Shown: positions 25,803 to 34,063 of the stretch, one piece after another
Position numbering within the stretch: the stretch's first letter is position 1
Layout of the letters: each line of letters opens with the position of its first letter
Source: Candidatus Gastranaerophilales bacterium
GTDB lineage: Bacteria; Cyanobacteriota; Vampirovibrionia; Gastranaerophilales; Gastranaerophilaceae
Direction: 5' to 3'
DNA: 64,000 bases
NCBI GenBank assembly: GCA_944322885.1
Contig: CALUQH010000005.1
Span: 1-64,000, forward strand
Position numbers and translations under genes: made by a program
Notes under the pieces: model-generated
What the model was told of the DNA's origin: nothing
The model's database searches: none
Seen by the model: the letters and a program-made list of their open reading frames with translations, nothing else

Positions 25803-26717
25803 TTAATAAACCGGCATACACCATTTTTTATATTTAGGAACTCTACCTTTAACTACATCAAAGTATAATTTTTGAAGTTCTTTGGATACAGGCCCGACCT
25901 GTCCATCTCCAAGAGTTCTGTTATCAATACTTACAATCGGGCTGATTTGAGCTCCTGTTCCGCAATAAAATGCTTCATTTGAAATATAAAGTTCTGTTCT
26001 GTCAATCGGTCGTTCTTCTGTCTCAATACCTAGAACATCTTTTGCAAGTTCCATAATAGTATTTCTTGTGACACCTACGAGAATATTATCAGTTTTCATA
26101 GTTGTAACAAGTTTACCGTTTTGGACAAGGAACAAATTCATTGCAGAACCTTCCGTAACCTGTCCAGCTTCATCAAGAACAATTGCATCATCAAATCCCA
26201 TATTGTGAGCATCGGTTTTAATCAAAGCAGCATTCGCATAAGAACCTGCAACTTTTGCACGAGGAGGAATAGCATTGTCGCTGTTTCTTCTCCAGCTTGA
26301 TACGCATACTCGCAATCCCTTTGATGTGTCAATATAATCACCCATTCTATTGGTAATTAATGCATAAGAATCAGTATTGTCGTATAAACCAGGCCCTACC
26401 TTTTGAGCAGATTTATACAAAGTCGGACGCATATAGCAGTCTTCTTTATAATTATTTTTAGCAAGTAATTTTTTAGTAATTTCGCAGTGTTCTTCAACAG
26501 TGTAAGGACTTTTCATACACATAATTTTTGCACTTCTTAAAAGTCTTTCATAGTGTTCCGGAACCCTGAATGCATACAATTGTTTTTCTTCTTCGTTCCA
26601 GTAAGCTCTAATACCTTCAAAAACAGCAGTTCCGTAAAGAAAAGCATGTGTGCGGATAGGAATCATTGCTTTTGAAGCTTCAACATATTCTCCATCCATA
26701 AAATAAAACTCTGTCAT
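25803..26717 (-). CDS. ilvE: Branched-chain amino-acid aminotransferase
   Basis: PLP-dependent class IV aminotransferase for the last step of Leu, Ile and Val synthesis. Key segments: IRTHAFLYGTAVFEGIRAYW, the PLP-lysine region GSYANAALIKTDAHNMGFDDAI (Lys near residue 157), and LDEAGQVTEGSAMNLFLV with the cofactor-binding Glu. The length of 304 is normal. An excellent SD (AAGGAGG) precedes the ATG. ilvC of the same pathway lies 20 kb away at 47179, so the pathway is not clustered here. Confidence 0.95.
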   Translation of the reverse strand: MTEFYFMDGEYVEASKAMIPIRTHAFLYGTAVFEGIRAYWNEEEKQLYAFRVPEHYERLLRSAKIMCMKSPYTVEEHCEITKKLLAKNNYKEDCYMRPTLYKSAQKVGPGLYDNTDSYALITNRMGDYIDTSKGLRVCVSSWRRNSDNAIPPRAKVAGSYANAALIKTDAHNMGFDDAIVLDEAGQVTEGSAMNLFLVQNGKLVTTMKTDNILVGVTRNTIMELAKDVLGIETEERPIDRTELYISNEAFYCGTGAQISPIVSIDNRTLGDGQVGPVSKELQKLYFDVVKGRVPKYKKWCMPVY

Positions 26718-26788
26718 AATCCCTCCTTAGTTTTATACAAATTACTATACCACGAAAGAAATTAAACAGAGTTAAATTTTATAAAAAT

Positions 26789-27493
26789 TTACTTATTTAT
26801 TGCAAAACGTTTCTTATTTGTTAATGGAGTATCATCAAGATTTGCCGTTTCAATAAACTTTTTGGCGTCATTAACAGGAATAGCAAAACCAATGCCGATA
26901 TTTGAAATATTATTATCAGGATTATAAATTGACTGAGAAATTCCGATAACTTCTCCGCGGGAATTTAAAAGAGGCCCGCCCGAACAGCCCGGATTTATTG
27001 CAGCATCAGTCTGAATCCGGCCTTTTGTATAATCAATCCGCGATACAATTCCGGATGTTAATGTGCCGGCAAAACCGAAAGGGTTGCCTATCGCAAGGAC
27101 TTTTTGTCCGACTTTTACTTCTTCCGAGTCACCGAAAGAAATAGTTTTTAAAGGTGTTTTAGCATCAATTTTTAATAAGGCCAAGTCTTTGTTTTTACCC
27201 ATTTTAGCAAGGACTTTAGCCTTATAAACTTTACCGTTATAAGTTGTCACATCAATATCCGTTGCATCTTCTATAACATGAGAACCTGTTAAAATTACTC
27301 CGTCAGACCTTATAATACAGCCCGTACCTGCTGAAAAACCGTCGTCAAGATTTGCATCAATAGCAACTATTGCAGGATTAATTTTTTCGTATACGCTTAT
27401 ATTGACCATCTCGTCAGGAGAAAAACTTTGCGCATGGACAGGCATACTTAAGAAAAATATAAAACAACAATATTGTATTATTTTTTTTATCAT
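26789..27493 (-). CDS. Secreted HtrA/DegP-like serine protease lacking a PDZ domain
   Basis: A signal peptide (KKIIQYCCFIFFLSMPVHAQ) leads to a trypsin-like S1C domain with the triad intact: His in ILTGSHVIEDA (residue about 72), Asp in NKDLALLKID (about 103) and Ser in INPGCSGGPLLNSRGEVIG (about 178). The usual Asn before Ser is Cys. The 234-residue chain ends after the protease domain, so there is no PDZ, unlike DegP or DegS. An SD (AAAGGGG) precedes the ATG. It is probably periplasmic and acts on misfolded proteins. It stands alone between ilvE and ycf23 and is divergent from ycf23. Confidence 0.9.
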   Translation of the reverse strand: MIKKIIQYCCFIFFLSMPVHAQSFSPDEMVNISVYEKINPAIVAIDANLDDGFSAGTGCIIRSDGVILTGSHVIEDATDIDVTTYNGKVYKAKVLAKMGKNKDLALLKIDAKTPLKTISFGDSEEVKVGQKVLAIGNPFGFAGTLTSGIVSRIDYTKGRIQTDAAINPGCSGGPLLNSRGEVIGISQSIYNPDNNISNIGIGFAIPVNDAKKFIETANLDDTPLTNKKRFAINK

Positions 27494-27573
27494 AATAGTT
27501 CCCCTTTGTTATAATATTATTTTTCTTTCAAGCATTTATTCATCGGTCCGTAAAAAAAATTTGGGGTTAGTTA

Positions 27574-27602
27574 TTGTAATTATTAGAATTTTAATGTATA
27601 AT
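27574..27602 (+). promoter_or_regulatory. Promoter of the ycf23 gene
   Basis: TTGTAA (27574-27579), 17-base spacer, perfect TATAAT (27597-27602). It gives a leader of about 30 bases with the SD AGAAAGGA. Confidence 0.65.
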
Positions 27603-27642
27603 TCAGAAAAAAAGTTAATTATAATAAGAAAGGAATTACAAA

Positions 27643-28401
27643 ATGAGCAGAATTGACTTATTCAGACAACACCTAACAGAAAAAAGAGCAGTGAAAATTA
27701 TTGCAGGTATTGATAACTTTGATATCGAAAATATTAAAAAAGTAGTTTCATCAGCAGAAAATGCAGGAGCATCAGCAGTTGATATCTGCGCTAAACCTGA
27801 AATTATTTCAGAAATCAGAGAAATGACAGACATACCGATTTTTGTATCTTCAATTGTTCCTTCAGAACTTGCTAAAGCGGTTGAACTCGGTGCTGATGCA
27901 ATTGAACTCGGCAACTTTGATGTTCTTTACAAAAAAGGAATGTCTTTCTCTTCAGAACAAATCTTATCACTTGTTAATGAAACATTAAATCTTTTAGGCG
28001 ATACAAGAACTTTCTTCTGTGTAACAATCCCCGGAGAATTATCTATTGCTGATCAAATCGAATTAGCAAGAAAATTGGAAACTATGGGTATTGATTTAAT
28101 TCAAACAGAAGGTCACTTCTCTGCTGACCATATCTCAGAAGGAGCAAGAGGCTTGATGGAAAGAGCAGAATTAACGCTTTCTAACACAATTGAACTTTCC
28201 AGAAACATTGACCTTCCGATTATGACAGCAACGGCAATCAACCCGACAACTGCTCCGTTTGCATTTGCAGCGGGTGCTTCAGCTATCGGATGCGGTTCTT
28301 GCATTAACAAGCTTGATTCTGAACTTTCTATGATGGCAACAGCAGCAAATCTTGTTGAAATTGCTTCAAGAAATGCTTTAAAAGTTGTTGAACTTGTATA
28401 G
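27643..28401 (+). CDS. ycf23: Ycf23/DUF561 family protein
   Basis: A conserved protein of cyanobacteria and plastids with a predicted TIM-barrel fold and no established function. The 252-residue protein has the family start (KIIAGIDNFDIENIKKVV), then AGASAVDICAKPEI, PIFVSSIVPSELAKAVELGADAIELGNFD, VTIPGELSIADQIELARKL, GIDLIQTEGH and FAAGASAIGCGSCINKL (each cited in part). This is one of the better taxonomic markers in the window. A promoter and SD lie upstream and a strong terminator follows, so it is monocistronic. Confidence 0.9.
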   Translation: MSRIDLFRQHLTEKRAVKIIAGIDNFDIENIKKVVSSAENAGASAVDICAKPEIISEIREMTDIPIFVSSIVPSELAKAVELGADAIELGNFDVLYKKGMSFSSEQILSLVNETLNLLGDTRTFFCVTIPGELSIADQIELARKLETMGIDLIQTEGHFSADHISEGARGLMERAELTLSNTIELSRNIDLPIMTATAINPTTAPFAFAAGASAIGCGSCINKLDSELSMMATAANLVEIASRNALKVVELV

Positions 28402-28423
28402 TTGAATTTAAAATTTAAATAAT

Positions 28424-28451
28424 AAAAAGCTCCTCAAAAGAGGAGCTTTTT
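28424..28451. terminator. Bidirectional terminator after ycf23 and pseudopilin B
   Basis: AAAAAGCTCCTC / GAGGAGCTTTTT with a four-A loop and A/T runs on both sides. It serves the convergent ycf23 and pseudopilin B genes. Confidence 0.9.
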
Positions 28452-28467
28452 ATTATTTATCAATCTT

Positions 28468-29298
28468 TTAATAATTCATTTCCCAATTGTTATTTAATAT
28501 CTCGTCAAAACAGTATGATGCATCTCCTTGTCGACCTATACTTGTTGCAGATTGACACTTTTCAAGATTTGATTTCTGAACCTGAGGCTTAATATTAGGA
28601 GATACTAATTCTCCTTCAGTAATCGGATAACGACCTGCAACTAATTCGCCACCCACAACCGGATAACGCTCTAAATATTGGTTCAGACTTAAAAGAGGAC
28701 TTCTCAGAGCAGAAGAAATTGTTCCGTCAGAATATATTCCTGCTATAAACAAATCCCTGCCAACAGTATTTGGGCCCTTCTTCCCATTAACATCAATTAT
28801 CAAATCCCCAATTAAACCTTCTATATAATTAAGGTTCATTGCCTGAATGGGACGTGAACTACTAAAATATTTTAAGGATACATTATACTTTGCACAAATA
28901 GCAGCACCGCTTGAAAGAGCAAAACAAGAAGCCGTTGTATCTGCATAAGCCGTAACTGCACCGCCGCTAATATTTTTATAGCTGTCTGCCAAACAGTCTG
29001 ACGGAGTTCCTGTACAATCTTTTACAACATTAAACTGGCTTTGTATAAATGTCCTCATAGCATCATCACTACGAACACCAGCCTCCAATAAATTTATAGC
29101 ATTTCGTGAATTTATTTGAGATATTGCGGCCTGCTGAAATTCCGAATAAACTTTTTTTAATTGTGTTACATAAACTTTTCTTTGATGGTTAGAAACTAAC
29201 GTCGGCATTGTCACAGCAGCTACGACCCCGATTACACCAAGAGTTACCAATACCTCAGCGAGAGTAAATCCTGAACTTAACTTACTAAATTCCCCCAA
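28468..29298 (-). CDS. Orphan pseudopilin B (SD-led start out of frame)
   Basis: Pilin-like N-terminus SSG|FTLAEVLVTLGVIGVVAAVT, basic helix (HQRKVYVTQLKKVYSEFQQAA), a Cys-containing globular part and the family signature IDVNGKKGPNTVGRDLFIAG near residue 190. It ends in the family tail FDEILNNNWEMNY. The listed start is a TTG at 29298 without an SD. The real SD (GGAGG) and promoter serve ATG 29308, whose frame meets TAG after seven codons because of the GGGGG run at 29292-29296. Losing one G would give the leader MNIFGEFSKLSSG joined to the pilin. The gene is therefore off, recoded, or decayed as written. Confidence 0.82.
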   Translation of the reverse strand: MGEFSKLSSGFTLAEVLVTLGVIGVVAAVTMPTLVSNHQRKVYVTQLKKVYSEFQQAAISQINSRNAINLLEAGVRSDDAMRTFIQSQFNVVKDCTGTPSDCLADSYKNISGGAVTAYADTTASCFALSSGAAICAKYNVSLKYFSSSRPIQAMNLNYIEGLIGDLIIDVNGKKGPNTVGRDLFIAGIYSDGTISSALRSPLLSLNQYLERYPVVGGELVAGRYPITEGELVSPNIKPQVQKSNLEKCQSATSIGRQGDASYCFDEILNNNWEMNY

Positions 29299-29308
29299 AA
29301 ATATTCAT
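29285..29308 (-). other. SD-led short ORF overlapping pseudopilin B start
   Basis: ATG at 29308, four bases after GGAGG, reads MNIFGGI and stops. Another in-frame ATG lies at 29332 behind a second SD-like site. Both are in the wrong frame for the pilin by one base. Confidence 0.6.
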
Positions 29309-29345
29309 TTTTCCTCCACCAATATATATCATTAACTCCTAATCC

Positions 29346-29375
29346 ATTATAACATATTTTTGGTATTAAACTCAA
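29346..29375 (-). promoter_or_regulatory. Promoter of pseudopilin B
   Basis: Minus strand: TTGAGT (29375-29370), 18-base spacer, perfect TATAAT (29351-29346). The leader contains two SD-like sites. Confidence 0.5.
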
Positions 29376-29460
29376 AAATTATATTGTTAAATTACATTTA
29401 TTAACATGTAATGGATTTTTATTAAAGTTTAAAATAGAATGTTGTTGTGAAAGGATGATT

Positions 29461-31026
29461 ATGGAACTGATTTTAGATATTTTATACATATACGTTGCAG
29501 TATACTCTTTATATTTCTTGGCACTTGCTATCAGAAACCTCAATGATAAGCCGTTTAAAATAGAAAAAAGATATGCACAGTATGCTGACAAAAAAAATCT
29601 TGCCATTGTAATTTATGCAAGAAATAACAAACTCACACTTGAAAACCTTATTAAAGAATTAAAAATGCAGGATTACCCTATTAACAATTTCAGGGTTTTT
29701 GTTATCTTAGACAACAGTTCCGACGGTTCCGAAAGTATATTTTTAACAGAAAGATTTGTAAACCTTATAAATATAAAAGATGTCGGAACTGTAGGCAAAG
29801 ATCAGGCAGTATCAATGCTTGTTGAAAGACTGTCAAAAGACAGCAGCATTGATGCTTACGTATTTTTGGATGCAGACAGAAGTATCCCCGCAAACTTTTT
29901 AACAACAGTCAATTCCGCACTCGTTAATAACAGCGCACTGAGCGGAGAAACATTAATTTTAACTGACAATCTCGGTCCTGTTGATAAAATTAAAGCGGCT
30001 TATCAAAAATATCACATGAATTTTATGAGAAAAGCTCGCTCACTGTTTGGTCTTGCGGCAAGCGCAGATTCCGGCGTATTCGTAATAAAAAAGGCAATTG
30101 TTGATGAAATAGGATGTGTTGATTTTAAAGATATTAATGCTGAATTAAAATACAGCATGCTCCTTTCAAAAATTAAATGTCCGTGCACTTTCAACCCTAA
30201 CATCCAAACATACGTTGACACTGCTAATTATGAGTTCAGGAAACCCAGATTATCTGCAAGATTAGATTTATTTAAAAATTGTTTTTCGCAAATCTGGTCA
30301 AAAAACTTCATTTTTGCGGAACATACATTTTCACTGCTTAATCCGAATATATGGATGGTGTTAATTATATATGCCGTCATAATGAAACATTCATACAGAT
30401 ATTATTTCTTTGTCGACTTCAAAATCGTACTTTTAACGTTTTTAATTCTTGTTGCAGGTTTTGGCATAAGTCTGATAAATTCTAAATTAAGATTTAAAGA
30501 AATAGTGCTTTTATGCTTGTACCCTATATATTCACTCTGTCATATAATTAAAAATCTTCCGCCGATAAGAGTTATAAGAAACAAAATTACTCAAAGGGAA
30601 GAAGCAACGGAAGGGACAGAAAAACTTACCGTTGAAGCATTTGTAATGAATAATGCAGGAAGAGAACTTCCGTGTAAACTTGAATTTATTTCTGATTCAG
30701 GGCTTGCTAAAATCAAATTCATGTACAAAAAGAGAAAATTTGTTACATCAAAGCATTTGAGAATGATTGACTCTCTTCAGGAACTTAGAGAAAAATTGAA
30801 CGATTACGGTTTTGTTTTAAAAATATGCAGCTGCTGCAAATATTTTACATCTAATGTTGACGGAACAACTAATATGCTGAAAGGTTTCTGCCACAGCGAT
30901 TATCCGAGTCCGTCACTTAAAGAACCCAAACCGACTTTAATTTGGAATTCCTGCACGGATTTTGAACCCGCACCTTTCAACAACTTGATAGAAGAAATGG
31001 CTAAAGAACAAGATTCTCAGGTATAA
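29461..31026 (+). CDS. Membrane glycosyltransferase family 2 protein with Cys-rich C-terminus
   Basis: A processive-type GT2 resembling cellulose or hyaluronan synthases. An N-terminal membrane helix (residues 2-24) is followed by the GT-A domain, with NLAIVIYARNNKLTLENLI, VILDNSSDGSE, the metal-binding AYVFLDADRS near 140, and SADSGVFVIKKAI. Three membrane helices follow near 290-370. The soluble tail ends in a cysteine group (CSCCKYF ... GFCHSDYPSP ... NSCTDF) that may bind metal, an unusual addition. The ATG at 29461 is preferred to 29455 because of SD spacing (AAAGGA). The canonical QxxRW motif is not visible, so activity and product are uncertain. It overlaps folC (convergent) by 26 bases. 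Confidence 0.8.
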   Translation: MELILDILYIYVAVYSLYFLALAIRNLNDKPFKIEKRYAQYADKKNLAIVIYARNNKLTLENLIKELKMQDYPINNFRVFVILDNSSDGSESIFLTERFVNLINIKDVGTVGKDQAVSMLVERLSKDSSIDAYVFLDADRSIPANFLTTVNSALVNNSALSGETLILTDNLGPVDKIKAAYQKYHMNFMRKARSLFGLAASADSGVFVIKKAIVDEIGCVDFKDINAELKYSMLLSKIKCPCTFNPNIQTYVDTANYEFRKPRLSARLDLFKNCFSQIWSKNFIFAEHTFSLLNPNIWMVLIIYAVIMKHSYRYYFFVDFKIVLLTFLILVAGFGISLINSKLRFKEIVLLCLYPIYSLCHIIKNLPPIRVIRNKITQREEATEGTEKLTVEAFVMNNAGRELPCKLEFISDSGLAKIKFMYKKRKFVTSKHLRMIDSLQELREKLNDYGFVLKICSCCKYFTSNVDGTTNMLKGFCHSDYPSPSLKEPKPTLIWNSCTDFEPAPFNNLIEEMAKEQDSQV

Positions 31027-32161
31027 TCTCATTCAGCATATAAAAAGAACCGCAGACAATTTTTAAATAATCTTTAGGTAGTTCATCTAAAGATTTAAAG
31101 ATATTGGAAGGATACTGACAGGCGGACTGCAATTCTTCAACTGTACAGGAATTCTTGTTATTAAAATGGTAAAAATAAATATTATCACCTTTTGAAAACA
31201 GAATTTCCATCATTGTTTTGTAATCTTTATTTTTTAAACACCCGAAAACAAAACAGCGTTTTTTGTCCGGAAAATACCGGTCCAGACTTTCTCTTAAAGC
31301 CATTGCACCGTTCGGGTTATGAGAACCGTCTACAATTAAATCCTCTCTGCAAAGCTGAAATCTGCATGGATTTTTAACTTCCTTTAGTGCCTCCTGAATA
31401 GTATTTTCAGGAATTTTCGGGAACAAAAATCTTACGGCACTGAGAACGAGCGACAAATTTTCCTGCTGGCAGGAACCTTTAAGCGATAGATTAGTCGTAT
31501 CTTCAAAAGGAGTAACAAGAACAAATAAGGAATTACATTCATCTGCTTTATCTTTAATTTCTTCATAACCTTCACAGGTAAAAACAGGACTATTTGGTTT
31601 TATTATACCTGCTTTTTCAAAAGCAATTTTTGATCGGGTATTTCCAAGACGCTCGGTATGATCCAAATCAATATGAGTAATAATTGAACAAAGATTTGAT
31701 TTTATAACGTTTGTTGCATCAAATCTCCCGCCCAAACCTGTTTCTAATACAACAACTTCAACAGAATTATCAGCAAAATATTTGAACATTACGGCTGTCA
31801 AAATTTCAAATTCAGTAAGATGAATATCATTATCATCAGCCAATTTACAAATTTCAAAAATATAATCCGCGAAATCATCCTTTGTTATATCATGGCCGTT
31901 AATTTTAATACGTTCAGTATATTCGTAAATATGAGGACTTGTATATAAGCCCGTTTTTATTCCGGCTTTGGCAAGAATTGTTGCAATGATTGTACAGACT
32001 GAACCTTTACCGTTAGTTCCGGCTACATGAATACATTTTAACTTATCCTGCGGATTGCCGAGCAAAGCCAGTACTGAAGAAATTCGTTCCAGTCCCAAAT
32101 TTATATAAAATTTTCCTTGAGATGTTAAAAGACTTACGGCTTTTTGATAGGAATTATTCAT
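31001..32161 (-). CDS. folC: Folylpolyglutamate synthase / dihydrofolate synthase
   Basis: Mur-ligase-fold enzyme that adds glutamate to dihydropteroate and to folates. The P-loop HVAGTNGKGSVCTI lies near residue 45, followed by GLYTSPHIYEYTERIKING, ETGLGGRFDATNVI and the C-terminal VDGSHNPNGAMAL. The length of 386 is slightly short, as in many FolC proteins. There is no SD; a TATAAT ends eight bases before the ATG with TTGATT 16 bases further up, so the mRNA probably has almost no leader. The pseudopilin C gene lies upstream on the same strand. Confidence 0.93.
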   Translation of the reverse strand: MNNSYQKAVSLLTSQGKFYINLGLERISSVLALLGNPQDKLKCIHVAGTNGKGSVCTIIATILAKAGIKTGLYTSPHIYEYTERIKINGHDITKDDFADYIFEICKLADDNDIHLTEFEILTAVMFKYFADNSVEVVVLETGLGGRFDATNVIKSNLCSIITHIDLDHTERLGNTRSKIAFEKAGIIKPNSPVFTCEGYEEIKDKADECNSLFVLVTPFEDTTNLSLKGSCQQENLSLVLSAVRFLFPKIPENTIQEALKEVKNPCRFQLCREDLIVDGSHNPNGAMALRESLDRYFPDKKRCFVFGCLKNKDYKTMMEILFSKGDNIYFYHFNNKNSCTVEELQSACQYPSNIFKSLDELPKDYLKIVCGSFYMLNEIIPENLVL

Positions 32162-32169
32162 AACACAAG

Positions 32170-32197
32170 ATTATATTCAATGAAAAAATATAATCAA
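32170..32197 (-). promoter_or_regulatory. Near-leaderless promoter of folC
   Basis: Minus strand: TTGATT (32197-32192), 16-base spacer, perfect TATAAT (32175-32170), then eight bases to the ATG at 32161. Confidence 0.5.
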
Positions 32198-32198
32198 G

Positions 32199-32931
32199 TT
32201 ACCAGGGATAATCGCCTTTTATTTCCCAACCGTCAGCCATAATCAGTGCAGCACACCACATCCCGCGTCCCTGCTTGTTACATTGATAAGCATACGCGCT
32301 GGGTCCGTCTCTAAATTCATCTCGAGCTCTAACAACATCAGTAGATTCACTATCATCATGAGAATGAGCTATTACTCCCTTTTCAGTAACAGAAAACATA
32401 AATAAATCTCTTCCGAATTTATTAGGCCTTTTAAAACCGTTTAAATCCACAGCAAAACCTTTTCTTTTAATTGAAGTAGCTGTAGAAGCTGTCTTAGACA
32501 GAAAAATTTGAGTACCTGAGGGTAAAGTTACAATATCAGCATTATCATACATCTGAATAAGAGATTTTTCTACTGATCCTGATGTTCCGTAATATATTAT
32601 TCCTTGTTGTCGCGCATTACCTACTGTTATACTAGATATTTCCATATAAGAAGATAAATATTTTTTAAAAAAGTCTGAACCGCTTATTGAATAATCCCAT
32701 AAAGAAGGATCCCCATATTCCAATTTAGCCATTTCTGCAGCTTGTGCTAACTCTGAATAAACTTTCTTTAACCGGGTAACTGTTTGTTTTTTTCTGGTAA
32801 TTTACAATTAATAAAGGTAAAGTCATTGCGGCAACAACGCCGATTATCCCCAGAGTAATTAATACTTCCGCAAGCGTAAATCCTTTAAAGGAGCCTAGAC
32901 CGAAGCTGTTGGATTTGATTTTATATTCCAT
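32199..32931 (-). pseudogene. Orphan pseudopilin C split by a frameshift at an A7 run
   Basis: The first frame (32931 to 32725) starts at an ATG with a good SD (AAAGGAG) and encodes KG|FTLAEVLITLGIIGVVAAMTL, then goes out of frame. The second frame (to 32199) carries the rest, including the signature VDLNGFKRPNKFGRDLFMF and the tail IMADGWEIKGDYPW. The break is at seven A (plus-strand T run 32787-32793). With six A the junction becomes NYQKKQTVTRLKKVYSELAQ, matching the intact pseudopilin E. Everything else is in order. It may be a recent pseudogene, a phase-off allele, or rescued by polymerase slippage on the A run. Confidence 0.85.
32787..32793. repeat. A7/T7 run at the pseudopilin C frameshift
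   Basis: Seven T on the plus strand (A in the gene sense) at exactly the place where the two pseudopilin reading frames must join. One base fewer restores the frame. Confidence 0.85.
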
Positions 32932-32968
32932 AAAATGAACTCCTTTCTACATATTTTTATATTATAAA

Positions 32969-34063
32969 TTATTTTTTTATATTTAGCAACTGAATGACAA
33001 TCTGTTCTGCACCGTCAAATTTCGCAAGAGAAAGTGAATTCTTTTGTATTTCTGCCAGCCTGCCACTGTCCTCTATTAGACTCTTTAACACCTCTAAAAG
33101 CTTGTTTGGCGTAAGTTCTTCATCTTCAATATAAAGTCCTGCTCCTTTTTCTACCATATATTTTGCATTTTTTCGCTGATGGTCCGCAGCAGCATAAGGA
33201 TATGGAACAAATATCGGAGCTATTCCTGAAGCACATATCTCCGATATACTCAATGAGCCCGAACGGGATATTGCAATATCTGATGCCTTCAAAACAGTCA
33301 CCATATCATCAAAATAAGGCTTGATAATAATATTTCTATCCGCATCGTATTCCGGGTAAACTTTAAGTAGCTGCTCTATCACATAGCCTATATTTTTTTT
33401 GCCCGTTTGAAAAATTATCTGCAAATTATACTCTTTAGAAAGCTGTTTTAAAATACTAAAAGATGCATCATTGATTGATCTTGCCCCCTGTGAACCTCCC
33501 ATAATACATAAGGTAAGCCTGTTTTCAAGATTTAATCTTTTTCTTGCTTCTTCTTTGGATAATGTCTTAAATTCTGCTCTTATAGGGTTTCCGTTAATCT
33601 TACAATTTTTATTATTTACATAATTTTTAGCGCATTCAAATGCAAGAGACACACAAGAAGCATGCGGACCAATTTTTCTTGTTACAAGTCCAGGCTTTGC
33701 ATCGCAATCATGCATCATGTAAGGAATCTTCATAATCCCCGCAGCAATAAGTGCAGGAGCTGAAACATAACCGCCTGTTCCAAAAACTGCATCCGGTTTA
33801 TATTTTAATATATAATAACAGCATTTAAAAACTGCAAGCCATAACTGAAATGCCCATTTTATAAGATTCACTCCGAAAGACCTCGGCATACCGTAAACAT
33901 TTACACCTAAAAATTTGTATCCCTTCTGCCTGACAATATCAAATTCAAGATTTTTAGGATTTCCGATATAAAATATTTCATTTCCAACTAAGGCATCCGC
34001 CACCGCTATTGCAGGATATATATGACCGCCTGTGCCTCCTCCGGTTATAAAAAATCTCTTCAT
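32969..34063 (-). CDS. murG: UDP-GlcNAc:lipid II-forming transferase MurG
   Basis: Adds N-acetylglucosamine to lipid I to make lipid II at the cytoplasmic face of the membrane. The N-terminal GTGGHIYPAIAVADAL motif, MMHDCDAKPGLV, GGSQGARSIND and the C-terminal donor site SRSGSLSISEI are all present. The length of 364 is normal. Its ATG overlaps the ftsW stop by one base (TAATG), so translation is coupled. It is the last gene of the cell-wall block on this strand. Confidence 0.96.
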   Translation of the reverse strand: MKRFFITGGGTGGHIYPAIAVADALVGNEIFYIGNPKNLEFDIVRQKGYKFLGVNVYGMPRSFGVNLIKWAFQLWLAVFKCCYYILKYKPDAVFGTGGYVSAPALIAAGIMKIPYMMHDCDAKPGLVTRKIGPHASCVSLAFECAKNYVNNKNCKINGNPIRAEFKTLSKEEARKRLNLENRLTLCIMGGSQGARSINDASFSILKQLSKEYNLQIIFQTGKKNIGYVIEQLLKVYPEYDADRNIIIKPYFDDMVTVLKASDIAISRSGSLSISEICASGIAPIFVPYPYAAADHQRKNAKYMVEKGAGLYIEDEELTPNKLLEVLKSLIEDSGRLAEIQKNSLSLAKFDGAEQIVIQLLNIKK

